Source: Oceanobacillus sp. HTM 045 (GTDB lineage Bacteria; Pseudomonadota; Alphaproteobacteria; Rhodobacterales; Rhodobacteraceae). Taken from it: a DNA stretch of 64,000 bases. Positions 1 through 7,492 of the stretch are shown here, in pieces. Within the stretch, counting starts at the first letter, position 1. Every line of letters starts with the position of its first letter. The notes under the pieces were generated by a model. It had not been told where the DNA came from, did not search any database, and was given only the letters and a program-made list of their open reading frames with translations. Location: assembly GCA_009733745.1 (NCBI GenBank), contig WNWL01000001.1:682001-746000 (forward strand), in the 5' to 3' direction. The position numbers and the translations under genes are program-made.

Positions 1-363
1 GGCTGGGAGATCAAGTGGGCGCCGATCGACCAGTTCTACGTCCATATCGACCTGATGGTCTGCATGCTGAACAACGAGTGCGCGGCGGTCTGCCTGGAGA
101 CCACCGAGGACGATGTGATCGACTGGCTGAAGGCGCGGAAGATCGAGATCATCCCGGCCACCTTCCGCGAGACGATGGCGCTCGGCTGCAACGTGGTGGC
201 GCTGGGGAACAACAAGATCCTCTCGACCACGGCGGCGAAGGAACTGAACGTCAAGATGCGCGCCGCCGGGTTCGAGGTGTTCGACCCGGAGATGGACATG
301 TTCCTGAAGGCGGGCGGCGGCGTGCACTGCATGGCCCAGCCGCTGCGGCGCGAGGCCGAGTAG
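1..363 (+). CDS. Amidinotransferase / dimethylarginine dimethylaminohydrolase-like protein, 3' part
   Basis: The reading frame is open from base 1 and ends with TAG at 361-363, giving the last 120 residues of a protein that starts outside the window. The catalytic His sits in an F-Y-V-H-I-D segment (codon 43-45), and near the C-terminus GGGVHCMAQPLRRE carries the nucleophilic Cys (codon 328-330). This His/Cys arrangement and the GG-x-H-C ending belong to the arginine deiminase / amidinotransferase / DDAH superfamily (guanidine-modifying enzymes with a covalent Cys intermediate). The substrate (arginine, methylarginine or another guanidino compound) cannot be decided from this fragment. Confidence 0.75.
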   Translation, partial: GWEIKWAPIDQFYVHIDLMVCMLNNECAAVCLETTEDDVIDWLKARKIEIIPATFRETMALGCNVVALGNNKILSTTAAKELNVKMRAAGFEVFDPEMDMFLKAGGGVHCMAQPLRREAE

Positions 364-393
364 GGACTTTGCCGGTCGGTATGATTTAAGAAA

Positions 394-422
394 ACGGCCC
401 GGCGCAGGGGACGCCGGGCCGT
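394..422 (-). terminator. Intrinsic terminator reading on the minus strand
   Basis: Perfect 11-bp arms ACGGCCCGGCG (394-404) and CGCCGGGCCGT (412-422) with a 7-nt loop. On the minus strand the hairpin is followed by TTTTCTTA; on the plus strand no T-run follows. It therefore ends minus-strand transcription arriving from 423-724, which is where the 33-codon minus-strand gene lies. Confidence 0.75.
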
Positions 423-499
423 GACGGACCGGCCCCTGCAGGGTGGGCCGGCCGATCGGGGCGGACCGGGGCGGGTTGGGAGACCCGGCCCGCGGGCCG

Positions 500-601
500 T
501 CACTTCCGCTTCACCGGCGGCTTGGCACGGGTGCTGCCGAGGCCGGCGCGCTCGTCGAGCCGCGAGGCGACGAGCAGCGAGCTTGCGAGAATTCCCAGCA
601 T
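500..601 (-). CDS. Small 33-residue protein, unknown
   Basis: This minus-strand gene is too short for routine ORF calling. ATG at 601-599 is preceded by GGAGG seven bases upstream and the frame ends in TGA at 502-500. The product starts MLGILASSLLVASRL and ends in a basic tail (K-P-P-V-K-R-K), so it may be a short membrane-associated peptide. An excellent minus-strand intrinsic terminator lies about 80 bp downstream, and the gene is divergent from the LysR gene at 725, which suggests it is a target of that regulator. No family is recognised. The evidence is the ribosome site, terminator and layout rather than homology. Confidence 0.55.
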   Translation of the reverse strand: MLGILASSLLVASRLDERAGLGSTRAKPPVKRK

Positions 602-691
602 TTCCGTTCCTCCACAGTCTTGTCCGGGGTCTTGTCTGACTTGCCTTGTCTGCCCGTGAGAATGGGTTGAAACGGGTGCTTCTGCGAGTCA

Positions 692-702
692 GGAATAGTT
701 CC
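692..702. promoter_or_regulatory. Possible LysR-type operator
   Basis: GGAATAGTTCC is an interrupted palindrome 23 bp upstream of the LysR start codon and within the divergent intergenic region shared with the 33-codon gene. LysR proteins usually bind such short interrupted palindromes near their own promoter. The assignment is inference from position and symmetry only. Confidence 0.35.
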
Positions 703-724
703 ATCCTGTAAGCAGGAGTTACAG

Positions 725-1609
725 ATGGATTGGTCCGACCTTCCGCCGCTCTCCAGCCTGCGCGCCTTCGAGGCGGCGGCGCGTCACCTGAGCTTTTCCG
801 CCGCGGGGCGAGAGATGAACGTGACCCACGCCGCGGTGAGCCAGCAGGTGCGGCGGCTGGAGCAGCATATCGGCGTGGCGCTGCTGCGCCGCGAGGGGCG
901 CGGGCTGGTGCTGACCGACCCGGGGGCGGAGCTGGCCGCCGGGCTGGGCGAGGGCTTCGCCAAGCTGCGGGACACGGTGGAGGCGGTGGTCGCCGCCGGG
1001 CGGGAACGGCCGCTGCGGGTAACGCTGACTCCGCATTTCGCGATGAGCTGGCTGCTGCCGCGGATGGCCAGTTTCCGCGCCGAGCACCCGGACCTTGAGC
1101 TGATGCTCAACCCCTCGGCGGAGGTGGTGGACATGGGGTCGGGCGAATACGACCTCGCCATCCGCTATGGCGGCGGGACATGGCCGGGGCTGGAGGCGGA
1201 GCCGCTGGTTCCGTCCAACTTCCTCGTCGTCGCGTCGCCGGCGCTGGTGGCGGGCAAGCGGGTCGAGACGCCCGCGGACCTGTTGCAACTGCCCTGGCTG
1301 GTGGAACTGGGCACCGACGAGATGAACGACTGGCTGGCCCGGCACGGCGTCACCGGCGGGGCGAAGCAGGACGTGACCCATGTGCCCGGCTACATGATGG
1401 CGCCGATGCTGCGCGACGGGCAGGGGGTCGCCTGCGCGACGCGGGTGGTGGTGGAGGAGGACATCACCGCGGGCCGGCTGCAGGTGCTATTCGAGGACGT
1501 GGACCTCGGCACCGGCTATCACCTCGTGTGGCGCCCCGGCCCGATGCGCCCGCCGCTGAAGCGGCTGGTGGCCTGGCTGAAGCGCCGCGCGCGGATGGAG
1601 GAGGGCTAG
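725..1609 (+). CDS. LysR-family transcriptional regulator (GcvA-like)
   Basis: The 294-residue product has an N-terminal winged helix-turn-helix (about residues 8-66: LSSLRAFEAAARHLSF..AAVSQQVRRLEQHIG) and a C-terminal periplasmic-binding-protein-like effector domain. The opening PPLSSLRAFEAAARHLSFSAA and the AAVSQQ recognition helix are typical of the GcvA subgroup. The ATG follows GGAGTTACAG. A hairpin downstream separates it from the convergent amt-associated gene. Its likely target is the divergent 33-codon gene and its own promoter; no effector can be inferred. Confidence 0.9.
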   Translation: MDWSDLPPLSSLRAFEAAARHLSFSAAGREMNVTHAAVSQQVRRLEQHIGVALLRREGRGLVLTDPGAELAAGLGEGFAKLRDTVEAVVAAGRERPLRVTLTPHFAMSWLLPRMASFRAEHPDLELMLNPSAEVVDMGSGEYDLAIRYGGGTWPGLEAEPLVPSNFLVVASPALVAGKRVETPADLLQLPWLVELGTDEMNDWLARHGVTGGAKQDVTHVPGYMMAPMLRDGQGVACATRVVVEEDITAGRLQVLFEDVDLGTGYHLVWRPGPMRPPLKRLVAWLKRRARMEEG

Positions 1610-1628
1610 TTCGCCGCCAGCGGAAGGA

Positions 1629-1652
1629 CCGGGGGCCGCGGACGGCCCCCGG
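1629..1652. terminator. Hairpin between convergent genes
   Basis: Perfect 10-bp arms CCGGGGGCCG (1629-1638) and CGGCCCCCGG (1643-1652) around CGGA. No T-run on either side, but it lies between the LysR stop and the convergent minus-strand gene stop, so a bidirectional terminator role is likely. Confidence 0.55.
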
Positions 1653-1660
1653 CGGGAGGA

Positions 1661-1915
1661 TCAGTGACCCGAGGACTTCTCGTCCTCGAAGACCCGGTGC
1701 AGGCGCGTGGGGTCGTGGGCGGCCTTGTCGTCGGCCTCCATCTCCCGCTTCTCGATCCGCGCCTGGAGGATGTGGAAGCCGATCCAGAACACCAGCCCGG
1801 CGATCCAGAGGATGAACTCGCTGCCGACGAACGGGTAGATCGGCCCGAGCGTCGCGAGATCGGTCCCGGACCAGGTCTCGACGATGGTGCTGGAGAGGCC
1901 CTGTAGCGTTGTCAT
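1661..1915 (-). CDS. Amt-associated small single-span membrane protein
   Basis: 84 residues. ATG at 1915-1913 has GGGAGGT seven bases upstream and begins 13 bp after the stop of the amt gene, so the two are co-transcribed. An N-terminal segment containing V-E-T-W-S-G is followed by one hydrophobic helix (about residues 33-52) and a charged cytoplasmic-type tail rich in E, K, D and H. The ETW-G motif followed by one helix is shared with the 54-residue protein behind the second amt gene (7144-7308), so the two look like members of one small family. Function unknown; an accessory subunit of the transporter is my inference. Confidence 0.8.
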   Translation of the reverse strand: MTTLQGLSSTIVETWSGTDLATLGPIYPFVGSEFILWIAGLVFWIGFHILQARIEKREMEADDKAAHDPTRLHRVFEDEKSSGH

Positions 1916-1928
1916 CTCACACCTCCCT

Positions 1929-3359
1929 TCAGTTCAGCAGGCCGAGGCGCTTCGCCTCGGCGATGTCGGCTTCGGACACCTCGATGGCGTCGGCCTCGTT
2001 GGCGATCTCCTCCGACAGGTCGAGACCGACCAGTTCCACCGACTCCGGCACCCGCAGCAGCCCCGCGCCCTTGAGGATGGACGAGAGGATGAAGGCGGGC
2101 AGGAAGCCGAGCACGCCGAACATGATGATCGCGCCGATCAGCTGGCCCCACGGGGTGATCGCGGCGACCTCCTCGTGGTAGCCGGCAGTCGCCGGGTGGC
2201 CCCAGAGCATGAAGCCGGCGATCACCAGTCCGATGAAGCCCGCGTAACCGTGCACCGCGACGGCGCCGACCGGATCGTCCACCTTGAAGCGGCGCTCGAC
2301 CCAGAAGTGCAGCTTGTAGGCGCAGACCGCACCCACCGCACCGATCAGCATGGCCTGGATCGGGTGGTAGAGGTCGTTGCCGGCCGAGGCGCAGATTATC
2401 CCGGCGAGGCCGCCGGAATAGGTCCAGAACGCCTCGCCCTTCGAGACCACGTAGGCCGCGAGCAGGCCGCCGGAGAGCGACATCAGGAAGTTGAACACGA
2501 TCGCCGAAAGCGTGGTCGGCGTCAGGTAGATCGTGGTCGCGGTGAAGCTGCCCTCGCCCGCGCCGATGGCGTCGGAGCCGATGATCGGCACGTTGCAGGC
2601 GACGTAGAAGCCCCAGAAGCCGGTGTAGATCAGGAAGAGCCCGATGGTGACCAGCCACTTGTTGTGGGGGTTGATGTTGCGGGGCGTCCCGTCCGGCGCG
2701 AACTTGCCGATGCGAGCGCCGAGCGGGATGATCACGCCGAGCGCGAAGCCGCCGGCGATGGCATGGATCACGCCCGAGGCATAGGCGTCATGGTAGCCGA
2801 GCTGGGTCACCATCCAGCCGTCCGGGTGCCAGCCCCAGGCGGCGTCGATGATCCAGGTGCCCGAACCGATCAGCACCGCCAGCAGCCAGAAGGCCGTCGG
2901 GCGGATCCGCTCGATGGTGGCGCCCGACACGATCGAGGCCGCCGTCCAGGAGAACAGCAGGAAGGCGGCCCAGAAGACGCCGTTCAGCCGCGCCCAGAAA
3001 CCGTTGCCGAGTTCCGCGCCGTAGCCCTGCGCCGGGCCCTGGTTGACGCCGGGGCCGCCGAGATGCGTGCCCATCAGCTCCGACCACGGCACCGCGTTGT
3101 CGCTCTGCGTGATCCCCCCGGTGATCCACGGGCCGTTCGGGAACGCGAAATAGATCCACCAGCCGAAGAAGAAGAAGGTGATGGTCACGAGCGGTATGAG
3201 CATCGTGTTCTTCATCAGCGTGTGAATGTGGTTCTTCCGGCGCGTGGCGCCGACCTCGTACATGCAGAAACCCACATGAATGAGGAACATGAGCGGCACC
3301 GTCACCCAGTAGTAAAACTCGGTGAAGATGACGCTTAGCGCACCGATATCGGTGTCCAT
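1929..3359 (-). CDS. amt: Ammonium transporter (Amt family)
   Basis: The 476-residue polytopic inner-membrane protein conducts ammonium. I chose ATG 3359 because GGGAGGGG lies just upstream; the frame stays open further 5' but has no conserved sequence there. The two pore histidines of Amt proteins are present: H199 in ASGVIHAIAGG and H370 in DDPVGAVAVHGYAG. A long Gly-rich insertion around residues 98-120 and the acidic C-terminal tail differ from AmtB. It heads a two-gene unit with the small membrane protein downstream. The neighbourhood (methylamine catabolism, which releases ammonium) fits uptake or recapture of ammonium, or possibly of methylammonium. Confidence 0.93.
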   Translation of the reverse strand: MDTDIGALSVIFTEFYYWVTVPLMFLIHVGFCMYEVGATRRKNHIHTLMKNTMLIPLVTITFFFFGWWIYFAFPNGPWITGGITQSDNAVPWSELMGTHLGGPGVNQGPAQGYGAELGNGFWARLNGVFWAAFLLFSWTAASIVSGATIERIRPTAFWLLAVLIGSGTWIIDAAWGWHPDGWMVTQLGYHDAYASGVIHAIAGGFALGVIIPLGARIGKFAPDGTPRNINPHNKWLVTIGLFLIYTGFWGFYVACNVPIIGSDAIGAGEGSFTATTIYLTPTTLSAIVFNFLMSLSGGLLAAYVVSKGEAFWTYSGGLAGIICASAGNDLYHPIQAMLIGAVGAVCAYKLHFWVERRFKVDDPVGAVAVHGYAGFIGLVIAGFMLWGHPATAGYHEEVAAITPWGQLIGAIIMFGVLGFLPAFILSSILKGAGLLRVPESVELVGLDLSEEIANEADAIEVSEADIAEAKRLGLLN

Positions 3360-3788
3360 GAGATCCCCTCCCTTGACCGGGGCTTTGTTCACCGGCCCAT
3401 CCGTGCCCCGGAGGTGGCGGGCCTGATTCCTACGACAAGTTGTGCGCCTCCAGGAGGTCGCACCGCTTCCCGGCCCAATCTTGCCTGAAAAGAAACCGTT
3501 TTTCACTCAGTGAATTTTCATCCGGGACCGGCCTGCGACCGCGGGGACACAGATTCGGCTCGAAGAGCGTTGAAATCATGCCCGAATCCGGCGCCTGCGG
3601 GAAAAATCTCCCTTCGATACGGTCTCCAGTCTTGACCCAATTAAGAGCGGAGCGTCATGCTTCGGTACTTATTTGGTGCAGCAATACTGTACCAATACAC
3701 CTGTCGGTCTCCGGCGGTGCCGCGGCCGACCCAGAAAGTCCGCGCGCAACTCCGCGACGCGGAATCATAACGAGACCAAGGGTGGAAC
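3360..3788. other. Divergent intergenic region between amt and APC permease
   Basis: 429 bp without a gene. It must hold the divergent promoters for the minus-strand amt and the plus-strand permease. The right half is noticeably AT-richer and contains the near-perfect palindrome described separately at 3673-3695. I looked for sigma-54 type GG-N10-GC promoters and found none convincing. Confidence 0.5.
3673..3695. promoter_or_regulatory. Palindromic operator candidate upstream of APC permease
   Basis: TTGGTGCAG (3673-3681) and CTGTACCAA (3687-3695) form 9-bp arms with one mismatch around a 5-nt centre, 94 bp before the permease start. TTGG/CCAA half sites also occur in the gmaS-gntR intergenic region (CCAAT at 24073 and ATTGG at 24085). 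A common regulator, possibly the GntR protein encoded at 24186, is a hypothesis. Confidence 0.45.
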
Positions 3789-5411
3789 ATGACGAGTTCA
3801 ACTGACTCAGTGCCGGCGGCGGTCGGGGAGAACGCCGCGGGACTTCAACGCACGATCGGATGGAAGGACGCCTTCTGGGTTGCGAGCGGGGTGCCCGCGC
3901 TCGTGCTGTTCTCGATCGGCGGCATCGCCGCGACGATCGGGAACCCGTCCTGGATGGTGTGGATCCTCTCGGTCGGGTTCGGCTTCATCCAGTCCTTCAC
4001 CTACGCGGAGATCGCGGGGCTGTTCCCGTCCAAGAGCGGCGGCGCCTCGGTCTACGGCGCGGCGGCCTGGGTGCGCTATGCGCGGATCCTCGCGCCGCTG
4101 TCGGTCTGGTGCAACTGGCTCGCCTGGACGCCGGTGCTGGCGATCGGCGGCGGACTGGCGGCGGGTTACATCCTGACCTCCTTCTTCGACGCGGACTCCG
4201 CGGTGCGGACATGGGAGCTGCAGCTCGTCGACCTCTCCTTCGTGAAGGACGACCTCGCGCTCCGCATCGATGCCACCTTCCTGATCGGCGCCGGCATCCT
4301 GCTGCTGGTCTTCGCCGCGCAGCATCACGGCATCCTGCGCACCGCGAAGATCCAGACCATCATCGGCCTCGCGGTCATCATCCCGCTGCTGATCGTCGGC
4401 GTCGTGCCGCTGGTCTCGGGCGACGTGCTGATGGAGAACCTGCTGCCGCTCAGCCCGCTGGCCTTCAACGACGCGGGCGCGGTGATCCCGGGCGAATGGT
4501 CGGTGGAGGGCGTCACGCTCTTCATGGGCGGCCTTTTCATCGCCGCATGGTCGGCCTACGCCTTCGAGACGGCAATCTGCTACACCTCGGAGTTCCGCAA
4601 GCCGGCGACCGATACCTACCGCGCGATCCTGTCGGCGGGCATGCTCTGCGTCGTTGTCTACACGCTGGTGCCGCTCTCCTTCCAGGGCGTGCTGGGCGTG
4701 GAGGGGATGCTTCAGGACGGCATCGTCGACGGTTCCGCGGTCGCGGGGGCGATGGCCGGCATGGTCGGCGGCGGCTCCTTCATCTTCGGGCTGATGGTGG
4801 TGATGCTGATCCTCGCGCTGCTGCTCGCGGTGATGACCTCGATGGCCGGCTCCTCGCGGACCCTGTTCCAGGGCTCGGTGGACGGCTGGCTGCCGAAGTA
4901 TCTCGGCGGTGTGAACCAGCACGGCGCGCCGACGCGGGCGATGTGGACCGACCTCGGGTTCAACCTGATCCTGCTGATGATGTCGGACTACCTGTTCGTG
5001 CTGGCGGTCTCGAACTGCTGCTACCTGATCTTCAACTTCCTCAACCTGAACGCCGGCTGGATCCACCGGATCGACAGTGCCGAGACGCCGCGTCCGTGGC
5101 GCTGCCCGACGCCACTGATGGCGGCAGGCGTGGTGCTGAGTTTCGTCAACGCGGCGCTGCTCGGCGCGGGCGCGAATGTCTGGGGCGAGGGGACGCTGCT
5201 GTCGGGCCTGATCGCCGCGGCGCTGATCGTGCCGGTCTTCGCCTTCCGGCATTACGTCACGGACAGGGGGCAGTTCCCGCGGGAGATGCTGGAGGACCTC
5301 CACGTCTCCTCCCGCGACCTCTCGATCCGCAAGGCCGGGGTGCTGCCCTACGCGGCGCTCGCGGTGGGGATCGCGGTGGCCGTGGCGGCGAACCAGATCT
5401 TCACCCTCTGA
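3789..5411 (+). CDS. APC-superfamily amino acid/amine permease
   Basis: The 540-residue protein has about 12-14 hydrophobic segments. Its N-terminal cytoplasmic stretch runs into IGWKDAFWVASGVPALVLFSIGGIAATIG and PSWMVWILSVGFGFIQSFTYAEIAGLFPSKSGGASVYGAAAW, which are the TM1/TM2 signatures of APC amino-acid and amine permeases (GxP-like break in TM1 and the PxxGG.. loop). It likely imports an amino acid or amine by proton or sodium symport. Placement between two amt genes and close to the methylamine operon suggests a nitrogenous substrate. A strong terminator follows, so it is probably monocistronic. Confidence 0.85.
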   Translation: MTSSTDSVPAAVGENAAGLQRTIGWKDAFWVASGVPALVLFSIGGIAATIGNPSWMVWILSVGFGFIQSFTYAEIAGLFPSKSGGASVYGAAAWVRYARILAPLSVWCNWLAWTPVLAIGGGLAAGYILTSFFDADSAVRTWELQLVDLSFVKDDLALRIDATFLIGAGILLLVFAAQHHGILRTAKIQTIIGLAVIIPLLIVGVVPLVSGDVLMENLLPLSPLAFNDAGAVIPGEWSVEGVTLFMGGLFIAAWSAYAFETAICYTSEFRKPATDTYRAILSAGMLCVVVYTLVPLSFQGVLGVEGMLQDGIVDGSAVAGAMAGMVGGGSFIFGLMVVMLILALLLAVMTSMAGSSRTLFQGSVDGWLPKYLGGVNQHGAPTRAMWTDLGFNLILLMMSDYLFVLAVSNCCYLIFNFLNLNAGWIHRIDSAETPRPWRCPTPLMAAGVVLSFVNAALLGAGANVWGEGTLLSGLIAAALIVPVFAFRHYVTDRGQFPREMLEDLHVSSRDLSIRKAGVLPYAALAVGIAVAVAANQIFTL

Positions 5412-5440
5412 CCGGCTGAACCCGGTTCCGACAAGACCAG

Positions 5441-5475
5441 CCGGGCCGCCCGATCGGGCGGCCCGGTTCATTTTT
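5441..5475 (+). terminator. Intrinsic terminator of the APC permease gene
   Basis: Perfect 12-bp arms CCGGGCCGCCCG (5441-5452) and CGGGCGGCCCGG (5455-5466), followed by TTCATTTTT. It ends the permease transcript and isolates the downstream amt gene. Confidence 0.85.
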
Positions 5476-5605
5476 GGTCCGATTCCGGTGGCGTTTGGTG
5501 CCACGGGTGAGTCGCAGGCCGTTGGCGCGAAGTTGATCATACGGGTGGTCAATTTCCGCGCACTTTGCTGTGAAACTAATCAAAGTCAAAAAACAGCAAC
5601 GAAAA

Positions 5606-5662
5606 TAGGCGGCAGGCGTGACGAAACGCTTCGCAGCCGCGAAATTGCCGCCTAGCCTTTTT
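5606..5662 (+). promoter_or_regulatory. Structured leader / possible attenuator before the second amt
   Basis: TAGGCGGCA (5606-5614) pairs with TGCCGCCTA (5646-5654), and the hairpin is followed by CCTTTTT (5656-5662). Inside it are smaller pairings (GCGT/ACGC and TTCGC/GCGAA). A hairpin plus T-run 77 nt before the amt ATG, with no gene ending just upstream, could be a leader attenuator or the end of a small RNA transcribed from about 5500. Which one applies cannot be read from sequence. Confidence 0.45.
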
Positions 5663-5738
5663 CCCGATCCGGGCACAGCGCGCCGAGAAACCGCGGGCGC
5701 GGTCCGGGTGGGGACAATTCGGGAGAGCGGAGCGAGAT

Positions 5739-7073
5739 ATGGAACAGGAACTGGCTGACCTGGCGGCCAAGGTAGCCGCGCTCGAGGAAGGCGGGGGGTG
5801 GACGACCTCGATCAACCTCGAAGTCTTCTACTGGTGGTGCACCGCGCTGATGTTCATCATCCACGCGGGCTTCCTCGCCTACGAGATGGGAGCGTCGCGC
5901 AAGAAGAACGTGCTGGCCTCGGGGATCAAGAACATCCTCGCCTTCGCGTTCATGATCCCGACCTTCTTCTTCTTCGGCTGGTGGATCTACCTGGCCTTCC
6001 CGACGGGCCTGATCCCGGACATCAGCGCCGCGACCGCCGATGCCGGCGCGCCCTGGGCCGACGCGATGGGGCCGAACCTGGCCGACAACGCCACCGGCAT
6101 CTTCTGGGCCGCGTTCACGCTCTTCGCCGCGACCACCGCCTCGATCTTCTCGGGCGCGGTGATCGAGCGCATCCGGCTCTCGGCCTTCATCATCCTCGCG
6201 ATCCTGCTCGGCTCGGTCGTCTGGATCATGGCGGCGTCCTGGGCCTGGCACGGCGATGGCTGGCTGCTGACCGAACTCGGCTGGCACGACTTCGGCGCGG
6301 CGGGCTGCGTGCACATGGTGGCGGGCTTCTTCGCCCTCGGCGTGCTGATCAACCTCGGCCCGCGGATCGGCAAGTTCAACCCGGACGGCACGGCCAACGA
6401 CCTGTCGCCGCACAACCTGCCCTTTGCCGTCTTTGGCCTGATGCTGCTGATCGTGGGCTTCTTCGGCTTCCTCGGCGGCTGCATCATCTACAACGGCTCG
6501 GGCCAGTGGACGACGATCTTCGGCAACCCGGTGACGCTCTCAGCGGTCGCGTTCAACACGCTGATGTGCTTCGCCGGCGGGATCATCGGCGCCTGGCTGG
6601 CGACCCGCGACCCGTTCTGGATGATGTCCGGCGCGCTGGCCGGGATCTTCTCGGCGGCTCCGGGCCTCGACGTGTACTGGCCGCCGCTGGCCTTCCTGCT
6701 CGGCGTGGCGGGCGGCATCATCGCCCCGGCGGCGGCGAAGGTTCTGGAGAAGAACCTGAAGATCGACGACGCGGTGGGCGCGGTCTCGGTGCACGGCGTC
6801 GCCGGGTGCTGGGGCGTGCTGGCCTTCGGCATCTTCGCCGCCGGCTACCCGAACGGCGACTACCCGGCGACCAACTTCATGGCCCAGCTGGTCGGCGCCG
6901 CGGTGATGTTCGCCACCGGCTTCGTCCCGGGCTACGTCGCCTCGCTGGTGCTGAAGGTGCTGGGCATGCTGCGCATCCCGGAGAAGGCCGAGATCCTCGG
7001 CATGGACAAGGCCAAGGTTCCGGTCGCGGCCTATCCGGAGGACCTGCCGCCGGCCGCGCTGGCCGCCGAGTAA
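5739..7073 (+). CDS. amt: Ammonium transporter (Amt family), second copy
   Basis: 444 residues. An unusual N-terminus begins with a short heptad-like helix (MEQELADLAAKVAALEE) before the first membrane segment, as in Amt proteins annotated as the marine subtype. Pore histidines are H192 (AAGCVHMVAGFFALG) and H352 (DDAVGAVSVHGVAG). It is clearly paralogous to the amt at 1929-3359 (shared FFFFGWWIY and RIGKF.PDG segments) but diverged, so this is not a recent duplication. GGGAG lies upstream of the ATG. A 54-codon gene follows 70 bp later and then a terminator, making a bicistron. Confidence 0.93.
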   Translation: MEQELADLAAKVAALEEGGGWTTSINLEVFYWWCTALMFIIHAGFLAYEMGASRKKNVLASGIKNILAFAFMIPTFFFFGWWIYLAFPTGLIPDISAATADAGAPWADAMGPNLADNATGIFWAAFTLFAATTASIFSGAVIERIRLSAFIILAILLGSVVWIMAASWAWHGDGWLLTELGWHDFGAAGCVHMVAGFFALGVLINLGPRIGKFNPDGTANDLSPHNLPFAVFGLMLLIVGFFGFLGGCIIYNGSGQWTTIFGNPVTLSAVAFNTLMCFAGGIIGAWLATRDPFWMMSGALAGIFSAAPGLDVYWPPLAFLLGVAGGIIAPAAAKVLEKNLKIDDAVGAVSVHGVAGCWGVLAFGIFAAGYPNGDYPATNFMAQLVGAAVMFATGFVPGYVASLVLKVLGMLRIPEKAEILGMDKAKVPVAAYPEDLPPAALAAE

Positions 7074-7143
7074 GGCACCTGTCAAGCCAGGGGGCCGCGC
7101 CGCGCGCGCGGCCCACGCAACAACCTGAACGAGGAGCGTGACA

Positions 7144-7308
7144 ATGGGTTCACCGATCGAGACCTGGGACGGCGCGGCCGCCTACTTCACCGGAGCCGGC
7201 AGTGCCATGCCGGGTGTCATCCTGGTCATCTCGGCCATCTTCTGCGTCGTCGCGATCGCGATGGGCGCTGCGCACGAGGCGCACGCCTACAAGTCGCTGG
7301 AGGACTGA
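7144..7308 (+). CDS. Amt-associated 54-residue membrane protein
   Basis: A short gene with ATG at 7144 preceded by GAGGAG (spacing about 7) and TGA at 7306. The protein starts MGSPIETWDGAAAYFTG, then one strongly hydrophobic helix (about residues 23-41) and a short tail AHAYKSLED. The I-E-T-W-D-G opening matches V-E-T-W-S-G in the 84-residue protein behind the other amt gene. A textbook terminator follows immediately. Function unknown; association with Amt is inferred from the repeated arrangement. Confidence 0.8.
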   Translation: MGSPIETWDGAAAYFTGAGSAMPGVILVISAIFCVVAIAMGAAHEAHAYKSLED

Positions 7309-7357
7309 CGGGGTTTCCCCTCCGGGCCGGCTCCATCCTCCGGCCCGAGCCACTGCG

Positions 7358-7382
7358 CCGCCCCTTCGGGGGCGGTTTTTTT
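7358..7382 (+). terminator. Intrinsic terminator of the amt bicistron
   Basis: CCGCCCC (7358-7364), UUCG tetraloop, GGGGCGG (7369-7375), then seven T residues. Confidence 0.92.
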
Positions 7383-7492
7383 GTCGGCCCGTCTTGCCGG
7401 GGCGGCGCGGCTTCTCCAATCTCCGGGGCTGGCCCGGCATCCGTCCCGCCGGGAAACTGCCGTAACCGCCGAAAGCCGCAGGAGGCCCCGCC

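Noticed and set aside
3360-3788. Sigma-54 (NtrC-type) promoters before the two amt genes
   Set aside because: I looked for GG-N10-GC elements on both strands in 3360-3788 and 5476-5738; near matches such as TTGGCGCG..TTGAT miss the -12 GC.
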